Shown one piece after another: positions 29,701 to 37,633 of a stretch of DNA of 64,000 nucleotides (positions within the stretch are counted from its first letter, which is position 1; each line of letters begins with the position of its first letter). Source of the DNA: Oceanobacillus jordanicus (GTDB lineage: Bacteria > Bacillota > Bacilli > Bacillales > Amphibacillaceae); assembly GCF_022095695.1 (NCBI RefSeq), contig NZ_JAIFZM010000008.1, positions 1-64,000 of the forward strand, written 5' to 3'. Both the position numbers and the translations under genes were made by a program. The notes below the pieces were generated by a model, which saw nothing but the letters and a program-made list of their open reading frames with translations, did not search any database and was not told where the DNA came from.

Positions 29701-31131
29701 GATAAGTTCTTCAATTTCATCTACAGTTAGACTAGCATCCGCTTGCTTTATCAAAGCAACCACTGCAGCTACTGCTGGTCCTGCCATTGAAGTACCATTC
29801 CAGCCACCTTCATAACCTCCACCCGGTACACTAGAGCGAATATTCACTCCAGGTGCAGAAATATCCGGTTTCACTTCATCATAAGGAGAAGGTCCTTGTA
29901 ATGAAAAGCTTGCCAGCGCATCATTCGCATCAGTAGCTCCAGTTGCGAATGACTCTGGGTAATTGGCTGGTACTGCAATTGATTCAGGTCCGCCTGGGTT
30001 CGTCAATGTAGTATTACCTGCAGAGAATTCAGGGAAAATTTCCGCTGCTCTCCAGTTAGTAACAACATCACGGTACCATTCATCTAATCCAGGTCCACCG
30101 CCCCACGAGTTGTTTACGACATCTGGTGCCATATCAACACGTGCATTACCTTCTGAGTCTGTAGGAGCTAAAATCCACTCCGCAGCTTCAAGTAAATCTA
30201 CATCTGTCCCACCAGCTGCTGTAAATGCTTTAACAGCGATCCATTGTGCACCAGGTGCCACACCAACCTGGTTAGATCCATCTGGCTCACTACCTACCAT
30301 TGTACCCGTCACGTGTGTACCATGTCCTTGATCATCGTACGGTGCTTCTTCACCTGCAGTAGCGTCAAACCAGTTATAATCATGGTTGACTTCGCCCGTA
30401 CTTGCATCATAACCACGGTATTTTTCTTGTAGTGCTGGGTGATCATATTGAACCCCTGTATCAATGCTTGCCACTGTAACGCCAGAACCATCAAACCCCA
30501 TGTCCCAGACAGCTGGCGCGCCAACTCTTTCAACGTTCCATTCTACATTGGCGATATCGGAAGTAGGTGCTTTCGCGTCTTCTGTAACGGTTGTAAACAG
30601 TTCACGATTTTCGTTTGGCAAAATCTTTTCAACTTCCGCAAATGTGGCTATTTTTTCGGCCACTTCTTTAGTAGCAGTAACAGACATACCGTTTACTATA
30701 TGAAAAGATTTATAATCCTCTACCTTCCCTGAATCCAATTGTGATTCTAGAAAGTCTTTTACATTTTGTTGAGAAGTAAGAGATGTCGCTTTTAATTCGG
30801 CAACGACTGCTGAACGTTGTGCCAGCTCTGCCTTCTGTGCCGAAAGGTTTGCTTTAGCTGTAGATTTCTTAGCTTCTTCCGCTACCTTTGCCGTATCTGC
30901 CTTTTCTGCAAACTTTACGAGAAAGGTAACTTTATCGTCTTTCTTAAACGTATCAAGCAATCGATCTGTTACCTTATTTTGTACAACCGAACTTGATGAC
31001 TCATTAACAGACTGATGCAGCTTGTTGTTTGATTCGGCACTGGCCAAGCCTGGTGTGACCAATGAGAAAGTCATTAATACGGACGCAGCAATACTAAATG
31101 CTTTCGTCTGACGCCTCTTCTTTGTTTTCAA
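26746..31131 (-). CDS. Large secreted subtilisin-family protease (bacillopeptidase F-like)
   Basis: About 1461 residues. Order: signal peptide (cut near ASA), an I9-type pro-region, an S8 catalytic domain with Asp224 (SIDTGV), His270 (GHGTHVTG), Asn373 (SAGN) and Ser448 (NGTSMAGP). Next come a jelly-roll segment (about 640-790), two carboxypeptidase-regulatory-like beta domains (about 880-1030), a further beta domain, and three Ig-like repeats up to the C-terminus. The catalytic part is closest to bacillopeptidase F. The start is TTG 31131 behind GGGGAGG. There is no LPXTG anchor; the repeats may hold it near the wall or substrate. It stands alone. Confidence 0.92.
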   Translation of the reverse strand: MKTKKRRQTKAFSIAASVLMTFSLVTPGLASAESNNKLHQSVNESSSSVVQNKVTDRLLDTFKKDDKVTFLVKFAEKADTAKVAEEAKKSTAKANLSAQKAELAQRSAVVAELKATSLTSQQNVKDFLESQLDSGKVEDYKSFHIVNGMSVTATKEVAEKIATFAEVEKILPNENRELFTTVTEDAKAPTSDIANVEWNVERVGAPAVWDMGFDGSGVTVASIDTGVQYDHPALQEKYRGYDASTGEVNHDYNWFDATAGEEAPYDDQGHGTHVTGTMVGSEPDGSNQVGVAPGAQWIAVKAFTAAGGTDVDLLEAAEWILAPTDSEGNARVDMAPDVVNNSWGGGPGLDEWYRDVVTNWRAAEIFPEFSAGNTTLTNPGGPESIAVPANYPESFATGATDANDALASFSLQGPSPYDEVKPDISAPGVNIRSSVPGGGYEGGWNGTSMAGPAVAAVVALIKQADASLTVDEIEELITTTATPLTDGNFTEVPNNGYGYGLVSGYDAVSSLVTGLGTLEGQVTKEGEDTEAPTFEHEAPAESYIGMDLGLSIQVMDNISVSSVQLEYTDHNGDTQTIDADRISGDFKDGEYTATIPGDHIDGDSLTYSWKINDFGNNEVSSDEYVVTLHPGISVGYSEDFESEAPGWTVFGENNSWERGVPTSGPESAVSGENVYATNLAGTYDSNANTTLVMPPVDLPEGESYLQFSQWYNIENNWDYGHVFISTDQEQWTQLARITNVSEDWEEVELDLSEYSGQRVYIGFNLTTDGSVVKDGFYIDDVKLADTSDSASASVKETKGKTKGENKGAISLNNGQMGIAGFNNALGVIKSDKKASLKEKVNPAKIAPLMPEKKDKPEKDPISPVLLPMSAQVSVLESGRTVNTDPENGSYSLLHAAGEFTVKAEAYGFESEEQTVTIEGDESTTADFTLEEVAQHTVSGTVTDAATDEPVEGATVIVVEDANIAPVETDAEGNYELTAYEGNYTLKILAAGYHGTEVEVNLEDGDAEANVSLEPFYTVPGGEIGYDDGTPENARAFYDAGNGWAVKMSLPEGEESAVVTDGVFKFWDEEFPSPGGTEFAVEVWDASGTDGQPGEKLAGPISAEATRDSSTWTVVDLSEHGIVVEGDFYMVYVQTQPNTAAPGLATDENGPNAERSYQMVGGAWSPSPAAEGNYMIRSRVSYEAETPVITSPAEDLITNEAEITVEGTASSTTTVQLLNNGEEVGSAEIGEEGSFAIDAELTEGENELTAVSLLDGTEIGESEPVVVTLDTEAPELTIDSPEDGDKSNRETVTVEGTVSDANLDFVEVNGQSATVEDGTYSKRILLDNGENEIEVIAHDLAGNTTSETVTIDVKYDAPEIENLTPTEDKTLKAGESVKIEFDSEPGLDATFAIHMPLTNAKSSVSNATELPMMETSDGHYVGYWTATSNVEADGAVVEVKVKDDYGNETREQADGKLIINVD

Positions 31132-31701
31132 ACTATTTCCTCCCCTCAATTTGTAAAACAGATTTTGCTAAGCAAAAAAACACCTACTGCCTCCTCTCCC
31201 TTTTGTTTCTTACGCGGGTTCAATGATGTCAGTGGTGGGATTTGTAGAATCTATGTTGTTAATGTAAGTATAATTAGCGCCTAGCTTGTTTTGTGTCGAT
31301 TCATGTCGATTATATACTGAATTTTCAAAATTAATTAAATAGTCGCAGTTTTTCCTCCAGAGTTCATAGGACCAACGACTAAAGACTATCAGAGAACTGT
31401 TCTCCCACACCCTGCCAAGCCCGTCATCATAGGAATTATAACGTTTAGCAAAAGGTATTTTACTTAGCAATAATATTAAAAATGAATCAAATTACCCTGT
31501 CGAACCAATTGAAAAAGTCCTTTTATTTCTTATGAAAGAAACAAAAGGACTTTTGCAGCTATTTATTTAACTAAACATCCATCTATCTTCACCTTAAAGT
31601 TAACAAATGAATCTTTCGAACTAGACGCTATCTAATCTCGTTTTTGCAGAAAATAGCATTTGATGGACTTTTTGCAAACATCTTTTGTTATTACAAGAGA
31701 A
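31132..31701. other. Gene-poor interval upstream of the subtilase
   Basis: About 570 bp between two minus-strand genes. It holds a hairpin terminator near its left-hand gene boundary (31510-31554) and presumably the promoter of the protease, which I could not place with confidence. A short open frame at 31210-31470 lacks a ribosome-binding site and is not called. Confidence 0.5.
31510..31554. terminator. Hairpin terminator in the protease-aminopeptidase interval
   Basis: AAAAAGTCCTTTT and AAAAGGACTTTT pair around a loop of about 19 nt. It is symmetric, so it can act in either direction; it lies downstream of the M42 aminopeptidase gene. Confidence 0.7.
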
Positions 31702-32760
31702 TTAATCTTCTAATGGGTTTAAGCTTTCTTCTCCTGTTAGCGATCCAAGCATTGTAACCAATAGTTCAATTTCTTCATCAATATCTTTCAAGCTCGCAGT
31801 TTCCACCGGAGAATGCATGTACCGTAATGGTAATGAGACGAGCGACACCGGAACACCCGCTCCAGTTAATCTCATTTTATCTGCATCCGTACCAGTCATT
31901 CTCGGTGTCAATTCATATTGAACAGCCATTTCTAAACGTTTTGCAGCTTTTTCCAACAGTTTATTTATTTTAATATTAATCGGCGCACCCTTTGCTAAAA
32001 CAGGGCCTTTCTCAAGTCTCACTTCACCGTGTTTGTTTTTGTTTACGCCAGGATAATCTGTTGCAAAGGTAACATCACAAGCAATTGCCATAGTCGGTTG
32101 AATACCTGCCGCAGCGAAATAAGCTCCACCCATATTTGTTTCTTCATTAACTGTACTTGCTGCATATACACCTACAGAACATCCTCTTTCCTTTAAACGC
32201 CTTAATACTTCAGCAACAATAAATGCACCAGTGCGATTATCCAAACCACGGCCGGCAACATAACGATCCTTTAAAATTTCTGGTTCTGTTTTATAAACAG
32301 CTAGATCTCCAATCTGAATATTTTTTTCAGCTTCTTCTTTTGATTGATAGCCACAATCAATAAATAAATCTTCCAATCCAAAGTCGTTTTTTAGGCCACC
32401 ATGATGCTGGGCATTCACACCAATCACACCTGTTACGGTTTTGTTATAGCCCAGTACTGTTGTTTTCATGCCTACTGCAGCCTTGGGATTTATGCCACCC
32501 ATCTTATCGAAATGCAAAAATCCTTCTTCATCAATTCGGTTGATAACAAGACCTATCTCATCACAATGCCCTGCAAGCAATACCTTAAATGTAGCGTCAG
32601 GATTTAAAACACCAATTGCGTTGCCTGCATTATCTGTTCTTATTTCATCTGCAAATTCCTTTACATAGGTAATCCATTTCTTTTGAATTTCCATTTCATT
32701 ACTCGACGGTGATGCTGTATGTAACAGTTCTAATAGGAAATCACGGTTTGCATTTTCCAT
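31702..32760 (-). CDS. M42-family aminopeptidase
   Basis: 352 residues of a cytosolic, di-metal aminopeptidase of the glutamyl-aminopeptidase/cellulase-M family. Metal and catalytic residues appear in order: AGHCDEIG (His, Asp), GLDNRTG (Asp), VNEETNMGG (catalytic Glu plus ligand), CDVTFATD (Asp) and YMHSPVE (His). Such enzymes form tetrahedral dodecamers that trim peptides. It is monocistronic, with AAGGAGGAATAA just ahead of the ATG. Confidence 0.92.
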   Translation of the reverse strand: MENANRDFLLELLHTASPSSNEMEIQKKWITYVKEFADEIRTDNAGNAIGVLNPDATFKVLLAGHCDEIGLVINRIDEEGFLHFDKMGGINPKAAVGMKTTVLGYNKTVTGVIGVNAQHHGGLKNDFGLEDLFIDCGYQSKEEAEKNIQIGDLAVYKTEPEILKDRYVAGRGLDNRTGAFIVAEVLRRLKERGCSVGVYAASTVNEETNMGGAYFAAAGIQPTMAIACDVTFATDYPGVNKNKHGEVRLEKGPVLAKGAPINIKINKLLEKAAKRLEMAVQYELTPRMTGTDADKMRLTGAGVPVSLVSLPLRYMHSPVETASLKDIDEEIELLVTMLGSLTGEESLNPLED

Positions 32761-32887
32761 TTATTATTCCTCCTTCAATTACTTCTTTTACTATAATAGC
32801 AAATAATCAAATAAAGAGCACTTTAGTTTACGTATCATTTTATTATGGATACACTCAAAGTAAATATAAAAAAGGGAGCAGATAGCA

Positions 32888-33439
32888 ATGAATCTGAATA
32901 CGTGGTTTGAAAAAGGAATGTCTCCAGATATGTATATAGAATCAATGGAAAAGCATAAGGAAAACCTTCTTTATATATACGATACTTTTTCTTTACCAGA
33001 GGATACTGCGTTTTTCACACGATTGCAGAAAGAGCAACTACGTGCCATTGTCTTAACGGAAGACTGGTGTGGCGATGCCATGCTTAACATTCCAATACTA
33101 CTTCATATTGCTGAAGCAGGTGACATTGATGTTCGTATGTTACTTCGTGATCAGAATTTGGAGCTGATGGATAACTATTTAACAAATGGAAAATCCAGAT
33201 CCATCCCTATTATCATCTTTCTGGACCAAGAAGGGAATGAAGTTGCAAAATGGGGACCGAGGGCAGAAAAGATACAAGCATTCGTAAATGAGTCACAGGC
33301 AAAACTCCCAGAAAAGGATGCGTCTGACTATAAAGTGAAATTTAACGAAATGATTCTTTTTATGACAAAATCGTTCCGTGACAATCATGATTTTTGGGAA
33401 GAAGTTTATAACAGTTTAAAAGGAACCCTATCTAAGTAA
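32888..33439 (+). CDS. Thioredoxin-fold protein with single active-site cysteine
   Basis: 183 residues with a thioredoxin-like core. The strand before the active site reads IVLTEDWCGDAML, so the usual CxxC is C-G-D-A, with only Cys61 kept. A cis-proline element follows (RSIPIIIFLD). The loss of the second cysteine argues against a classical dithiol oxidoreductase; a monothiol or binding role is possible. The N- and C-terminal helices extend the fold. It is monocistronic with an AAAGGGAG site and a terminator. Confidence 0.82.
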   Translation: MNLNTWFEKGMSPDMYIESMEKHKENLLYIYDTFSLPEDTAFFTRLQKEQLRAIVLTEDWCGDAMLNIPILLHIAEAGDIDVRMLLRDQNLELMDNYLTNGKSRSIPIIIFLDQEGNEVAKWGPRAEKIQAFVNESQAKLPEKDASDYKVKFNEMILFMTKSFRDNHDFWEEVYNSLKGTLSK

Positions 33440-33442
33440 TAG

Positions 33443-33473
33443 AAAAAGCTGGCAAATTATTGTCAGCTTTTTT
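33443..33473 (+). terminator. Terminator of the thioredoxin-fold gene
   Basis: AAAAAGCTG-loop-CAGCTTTTTT hairpin. Confidence 0.75.
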
Positions 33474-33532
33474 GTATACACCTTAAAAGCCTGTGTCCAT
33501 ACTAAAAGTAAAAAGGAACAACAGGTGAGCAT

Positions 33533-34540
33533 ATGAGTGTTCGATTTATTAAACAAGTGTACCATCAATTACCAGTTATTTTCAGACTGCTATTGAGTAT
33601 TACTGCCCTTATGCTTTTTTTCGGTACCATCATTCATTTAGTGGAACCAAATCAGTTTCCTACTGTATTCGAGGGAATTTGGTGGGCAATTGTTACAGGA
33701 GCAACAGTTGGCTATGGAGATTACGTTCCTCTAACTATGCCCGGGAAAATCGTGGCAATCACACTAATTCTGTCAGGTGGAGGACTCGTAGCATTCTATA
33801 TTACCACTTTGTCAGCAGCCACGGTACAGCATGAGAAGGATCTCTTGGAAGGAAAACTTCAGTTTAAAGGGAATAATCATTACATTTTTATTGGCTGGAA
33901 TGAACGCACCCGCAGACTGATCGACTTGACCATTGCAAATAGTCCCAGCACCCAAATTGTCTTAATTGACCGCACACTAAAGTCTGTAGAATATCGTCAC
34001 TATCCTGTGCATTTTATAAAAGGAGATCCTACGGAGGATGACACCCTCAAAAAGGCAAACATTTCGCTGGCTCAACGTGTCCTCATTTCAGCAGACATCT
34101 CTGCAAAGAACGAAAGACAGGCGGATAATGATACAATTCTATCAACCGTGGCCATAAGAGGAAATAATAAACACGTACTCATTATTGCCGAGATCCTCAC
34201 AAGGGTACAGATAGAAAACGCACTGCGAGCTGGTGCTACGACGATTATTCGCACGAATGATTTTATGTCTGGGCTTTTTTATCATGAATTATCTCATACA
34301 GCATCCTCTACACCCTTTGAAGACTTATTACAGCTAATGAAAACACAGCAATTCCATCATACGAAGATCACCGAGGACCTGCACGAAAAGACATTTAGTG
34401 AACTTTCTACCATTCAAACAAAACAGCAACATATTTTACTCGGGATTATACGTAACCATGACTATTATTTGAATTGTGCCCCCACTTTTGTACTAAAGCA
34501 GGGCGACATTGTAATTTCATTGGTCGCTTGGAAGAATTAG
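33533..34540 (+). CDS. yugO: Potassium channel with RCK/TrkA-N domain (YugO-like)
   Basis: 335 residues: two membrane helices around a pore loop with the K+ selectivity filter TVGYGD (residues 58-63), then a Rossmann RCK domain (YIFIGWNE from about 117) and a C-terminal TrkA-C-like part. B. subtilis YugO is a K+ channel implicated in biofilm electrical signalling. No MstX-like gene is seen next to it. Its 3' end overlaps the 3' end of yugN on the other strand by 24 bp. Confidence 0.92.
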   Translation: MSVRFIKQVYHQLPVIFRLLLSITALMLFFGTIIHLVEPNQFPTVFEGIWWAIVTGATVGYGDYVPLTMPGKIVAITLILSGGGLVAFYITTLSAATVQHEKDLLEGKLQFKGNNHYIFIGWNERTRRLIDLTIANSPSTQIVLIDRTLKSVEYRHYPVHFIKGDPTEDDTLKKANISLAQRVLISADISAKNERQADNDTILSTVAIRGNNKHVLIIAEILTRVQIENALRAGATTIIRTNDFMSGLFYHELSHTASSTPFEDLLQLMKTQQFHHTKITEDLHEKTFSELSTIQTKQQHILLGIIRNHDYYLNCAPTFVLKQGDIVISLVAWKN

Positions 34541-34939
34541 CGCCTCAAGTTTTTGAACGAGGCTTTTACCGATCTCAATATATTCTGCAGGAACATCTGC
34601 ATCTGGGTTTGTCGGTGTCTGGAATTGATTAACCATACCTTGAAATGGACCATTTCGACTATCTTGATCATTCCCAGACTCATACTCATGCGCCAACAAG
34701 AAGGGTTTTTCCAAACGAACCGTGACCCCGGGATAATCCAGAGAACCTGCTACGGCATAAAAAGGCACACGCAAAAAATAATATGCCCCCTTATCATCCA
34801 CTTTCAAGTCAAAGTAACCATTATCATAATCCCAATTCGCACCAATCACATAGCCTTCTGGTTTTAAAAGTTCTTCCAATACAAATAACGGATAAATTCT
34901 CTCTTCCACTTTTGAGTCTAATGGTACCATTCTTAACAT
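34517..34939 (-). CDS. yugN: YugN-like family protein
   Basis: 140 residues, soluble, no recognised catalytic motif. Sequence such as FLLAHEYESGNDQDSRN and the C-terminal PAEYIEIGKSLVQKLE are typical of the YugN-like family. It is convergent with yugO, as in B. subtilis where the two are neighbours; here they overlap by 24 bp with no room for a terminator between them. AAAGGGATG precedes the ATG. Function unknown. Confidence 0.85.
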   Translation of the reverse strand: MLRMVPLDSKVEERIYPLFVLEELLKPEGYVIGANWDYDNGYFDLKVDDKGAYYFLRVPFYAVAGSLDYPGVTVRLEKPFLLAHEYESGNDQDSRNGPFQGMVNQFQTPTNPDADVPAEYIEIGKSLVQKLEALILPSDQ

Positions 34940-35044
34940 CCCTTTCTACTTTGTTTTTCTTATATTTTGCCTAAACCTGTTTATTATGCTAAAATAATAT
35001 ATTGTGTGAAATGAATCGAATAATGTATATAGGAGTTGTTCAGC

Positions 35045-35431
35045 ATGACAAACAAATTTGAGGTTGGTCAAATATTAGATGGTAAGGTAACAGGCATTCA
35101 ACCATACGGTGCTTTCGTTGCGTTAGATGAGGAAACACAGGGCTTAGTTCATATATCCGAAGTAACACATGGCTTTGTAAAGGATATTAACGAACATCTA
35201 ACTACTGGCGATGAAGTAAAAGTTAAAGTTCTTACTATTGATGAAGAAAAGAACAAAGTTTCTTTATCCATCCGGGCTACAGAAGAAGCACCAAAAAAAG
35301 CACCGAAGCCACGTAAGCAACAAACTGCAGCAGTTCAACATACCAATGATTCAGCTGGTTTTAACACACTAAAAGACAAGCTTGAAGAATGGATTGAACA
35401 ATCTGAAGAACGTGACTCATTTAAGAAATAA
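35045..35431 (+). CDS. yugI: S1-domain RNA-binding protein, general stress protein 13 (YugI)
   Basis: About 128 residues: one S1 RNA-binding domain (KVTGIQPYGAFVALDEETQGLVHISEV from about residue 10), a Lys/Pro linker, and an acidic helical tail. B. subtilis YugI associates with ribosomes and is a general stress protein. The start at 35045 follows AGGAG by 9 nt; the upstream TTG at 35036 is too close to that site. The synteny with yugN and pgi is conserved. Confidence 0.9.
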   Translation: MTNKFEVGQILDGKVTGIQPYGAFVALDEETQGLVHISEVTHGFVKDINEHLTTGDEVKVKVLTIDEEKNKVSLSIRATEEAPKKAPKPRKQQTAAVQHTNDSAGFNTLKDKLEEWIEQSEERDSFKK

Positions 35432-35435
35432 GTAG

Positions 35436-35656
35436 AAGAGGTTGTTCAAAAAGTCCAGTTAAAATGACACATCAGTACTGATGACCTTCGACTAAATTCC
35501 GACACGTCCTGTGTCGAACGTCGAAGTCACCACATCCTGTGGAAGCTCGTTGGCTTGCTTTTCCGTTCCTCACGTATTAATACAATACGTTCTGGTACTC
35601 AAAGCTACGCCGCCTCGAACTTCTCGGTCCTTTTTATCCTCCTTTTTGAACACGCA
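35436..35656. repeat. MITE-like repeat 1, long copy
   Basis: 221 bp with the same perfect 11-bp inverted ends as the copy at 23551 (35443-35453 and 35642-35652), in opposite orientation. The extra middle part holds nested palindromes, including CGACAC-GTGTCG, CCACA-TGTGG and outer CTTCGAC-GTCGAAG. It lies between the yugI stop and its terminator. Confidence 0.87.
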
Positions 35657-35658
35657 TT

Positions 35659-35695
35659 AGAAAGGGAAACTCAAACTTGAGTTTCCCTTTTTTTT
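35659..35695 (+). terminator. Terminator downstream of yugI and repeat 1
   Basis: AAAGGGAAACTCAA and TTGAGTTTCCCTTT pair almost without a loop; nine T follow. Confidence 0.85.
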
Positions 35696-35845
35696 ACACG
35701 TTGGGAATGTTTGAAATTCAGCCAGGAAGCCATGACAATCTCGCTGGAATTTCGAAGTCCCAAGTATAAGAAAACCTACACATTCGCTAAAAGACGAGTG
35801 CATGCAAGCTTTTCTAATTTGTATAGCGACTTACTTATGTTCAGG
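35694..35845 (+). repeat. Hairpin repeat 2, copy A
   Basis: About 140 bp starting at the terminator T tract with TTTACACGTT. It contains the conserved AGTATAAGAAAAC and CATTCGCTAAAAGACGAG blocks and an imperfect stem returning as AGCTTTTCTA. The other copies are at 45945-46070 (minus), 51212-51350 and 57560-57672. Confidence 0.8.
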
Positions 35846-35846
35846 A

Positions 35847-36089
35847 TTAACCATCAACACGGTCGGGTTCTCTTTGTTTTGAAAAAGCCTCATCTGTTTT
35901 AAATAGCAATGGAATGAGCACAAGGCCGCTAATACCAACCAATCCATAAATAATTCTGGCTAAGGCTGCACTTTGCTCTCCTCCACCGAAAATAGCTGCC
36001 ACTAAATCAAATTGGAATAAGGCGATTAGTCCCCAGTTAACAGCTCCAATAATTGTCAGCGCTAAGGCTGCTCTTTGTAAACCATTCAT
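35847..36089 (-). CDS. yuzA: Small membrane protein, DUF378 (YuzA)
   Basis: 80 residues with two hydrophobic helices (ALALTIIGAVNWGLIALF and IIYGLVGISGLVLIPLLF) and a charged tail. The NWGL motif and length match DUF378 proteins such as B. subtilis YuzA, also next to pgi. AAAGGAGG precedes the ATG. Function unknown, inner membrane. Confidence 0.9.
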   Translation of the reverse strand: MNGLQRAALALTIIGAVNWGLIALFQFDLVAAIFGGGEQSAALARIIYGLVGISGLVLIPLLFKTDEAFSKQREPDRVDG

Positions 36090-36233
36090 TTTTGTATCCT
36101 CCTTTTTCTAGTGATCGTGACTAGTTTTTACAGTTCCGTAAAGAAATATGCAGGGTACTTTTCTTGATTTAACCCCAACGCTTAGGTAAAGTAAATGTTG
36201 AACATTGAAACAAGAATCAAGGAGGGAAATAAC

Positions 36234-37583
36234 GTGACACATGTTTCGTTTGCGTATGATAAAGCATTATCATTTTTCAACAAAGAGGAAATAAATAACA
36301 TGGCAGGTTTCGTTGAGACTGCACACCAAGCATTACATAATAAAACTGGAGCAGGTAATGATTATCTTGGTTGGATTGATCTACCAAGTAATTATGATAA
36401 AGAGGAATATAGCCGTATCAAAGCTAGTGCCGAGAAAATTAGACAAGATTCTGATGTTTTACTCGTAATCGGTATTGGAGGTTCATATTTAGGAGCCCGA
36501 GCAGCGATTGAAATGCTTACCCACTCCTTCCAGAATTTGATCTCTAAAGAAGACAGGAAAGCACCACAGGTTATCTTTGTTGGACATCATATGAGTTCAG
36601 CTTATGTGAACGAGCTTTTTGATGTGCTAAAAGATAAAGATGTATCCATCAATGTTATCTCTAAAAGTGGTACAACGACAGAGCCGGCAATTGCCTTCCG
36701 CATTTTTAAAAAGTTCCTTGAAGAAAAATATGGTGTCGAGGAAGCTACAAAACGTATCTATGCAACTACAGACCGTGAAAAAGGGGCACTAAAAACATCT
36801 GCTGATGAAGCAGGCTACGAAACTTTCGTGATACCTGATGATGTAGGTGGACGCTATTCTGTTCTTACAGCTGTAGGACTATTGCCAATTGCAGTGAGTG
36901 GCGTTTCCATTGACAGCATGATGGAAGGTGCACAGGCTGCAGAGAAAGATCTATCCACTTCTTCTCTTGAGGAAAACCCTGCATATCAATATGCTGTTGT
37001 TCGAAATGTCCTATACAATAAAGGCAAAACCATTGAAATGTTAATTAATTATGAGCCACAGCTACAATACTTTGCAGAATGGTGGAAGCAATTATTTGGT
37101 GAAAGTGAAGGGAAAGACCAAAAAGGAATCTACCCTTCATCTGCTAACTTCTCTACAGACCTTCACTCTCTTGGACAGTACGTACAGGATGGAAGAAGAG
37201 ATTTATTTGAGACAGTTCTACATGTCAGTAAATCGAAAAAGGAAGTCATTGTGGAAGAGGAATCTAATGATTCAGATGGCCTGAATTACCTAGCTGGTAA
37301 ATCACTTCACGAAATTAATGATAAGGCATTCCAAGGTACACTTCTTGCCCATACAGATGGTGATGTTCCAAACTTAATCGTAGAAGTTCCAGAGCTGGAT
37401 GCATATACATTTGGCTACCTTGTGTATTTCTTTGAAAAAGCATGTGCCTTGAGTGGCTACTTACTTGGTGTGAATCCTTTTGATCAGCCAGGAGTAGAAG
37501 CATACAAGAAAAACATGTTCGCCCTACTTGGTAAGCCAGGTTTTGAAAAAGAAAAAGCAGAGCTTGAAAACCGATTAAAGTAA
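36234..37583 (+). CDS. pgi: Glucose-6-phosphate isomerase
   Basis: 449 residues. Interconverts glucose-6-phosphate and fructose-6-phosphate. Signature segments are [21 protein letters not shown] for phosphate binding, [11 protein letters not shown], and the catalytic-region [11 protein letters not shown]. The start is GTG 36234 behind AAGGAGGG; it gives MTHVSF, which aligns with other Bacillus Pgi proteins, whereas the ATG at 36195 lies upstream of that site. It is monocistronic with a symmetric terminator. Confidence 0.97.
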   Translation: MTHVSFAYDKALSFFNKEEINNMAGFVETAHQALHNKTGAGNDYLGWIDLPSNYDKEEYSRIKASAEKIRQDSDVLLVIGIGGSYLGARAAIEMLTHSFQNLISKEDRKAPQVIFVGHHMSSAYVNELFDVLKDKDVSINVISKSGTTTEPAIAFRIFKKFLEEKYGVEEATKRIYATTDREKGALKTSADEAGYETFVIPDDVGGRYSVLTAVGLLPIAVSGVSIDSMMEGAQAAEKDLSTSSLEENPAYQYAVVRNVLYNKGKTIEMLINYEPQLQYFAEWWKQLFGESEGKDQKGIYPSSANFSTDLHSLGQYVQDGRRDLFETVLHVSKSKKEVIVEEESNDSDGLNYLAGKSLHEINDKAFQGTLLAHTDGDVPNLIVEVPELDAYTFGYLVYFFEKACALSGYLLGVNPFDQPGVEAYKKNMFALLGKPGFEKEKAELENRLK

Positions 37584-37596
37584 ACTCTTTTATATA

Positions 37597-37633
37597 GCAA
37601 AATAAAAACCCCATTTTGGGGTTTTTATTTTGC
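37597..37633. terminator. Bidirectional terminator (pgi / 37625 gene)
   Basis: CAAAATAAAAACCCC-loop-GGGGTTTTTATTTTG perfect stem; it overlaps the end of the minus-strand gene. Confidence 0.85.

Noticed and set aside
31210-31470. 86-codon open frame upstream of the subtilase
   Set aside because: It starts at TTG without a ribosome-binding site, has no family resemblance and lies in the protease promoter region.
31655-31690. Possible third end of repeat 1 (TGGACTTTTTG)
   Set aside because: Only about 11 bases match and the inverted partner and interior are missing.
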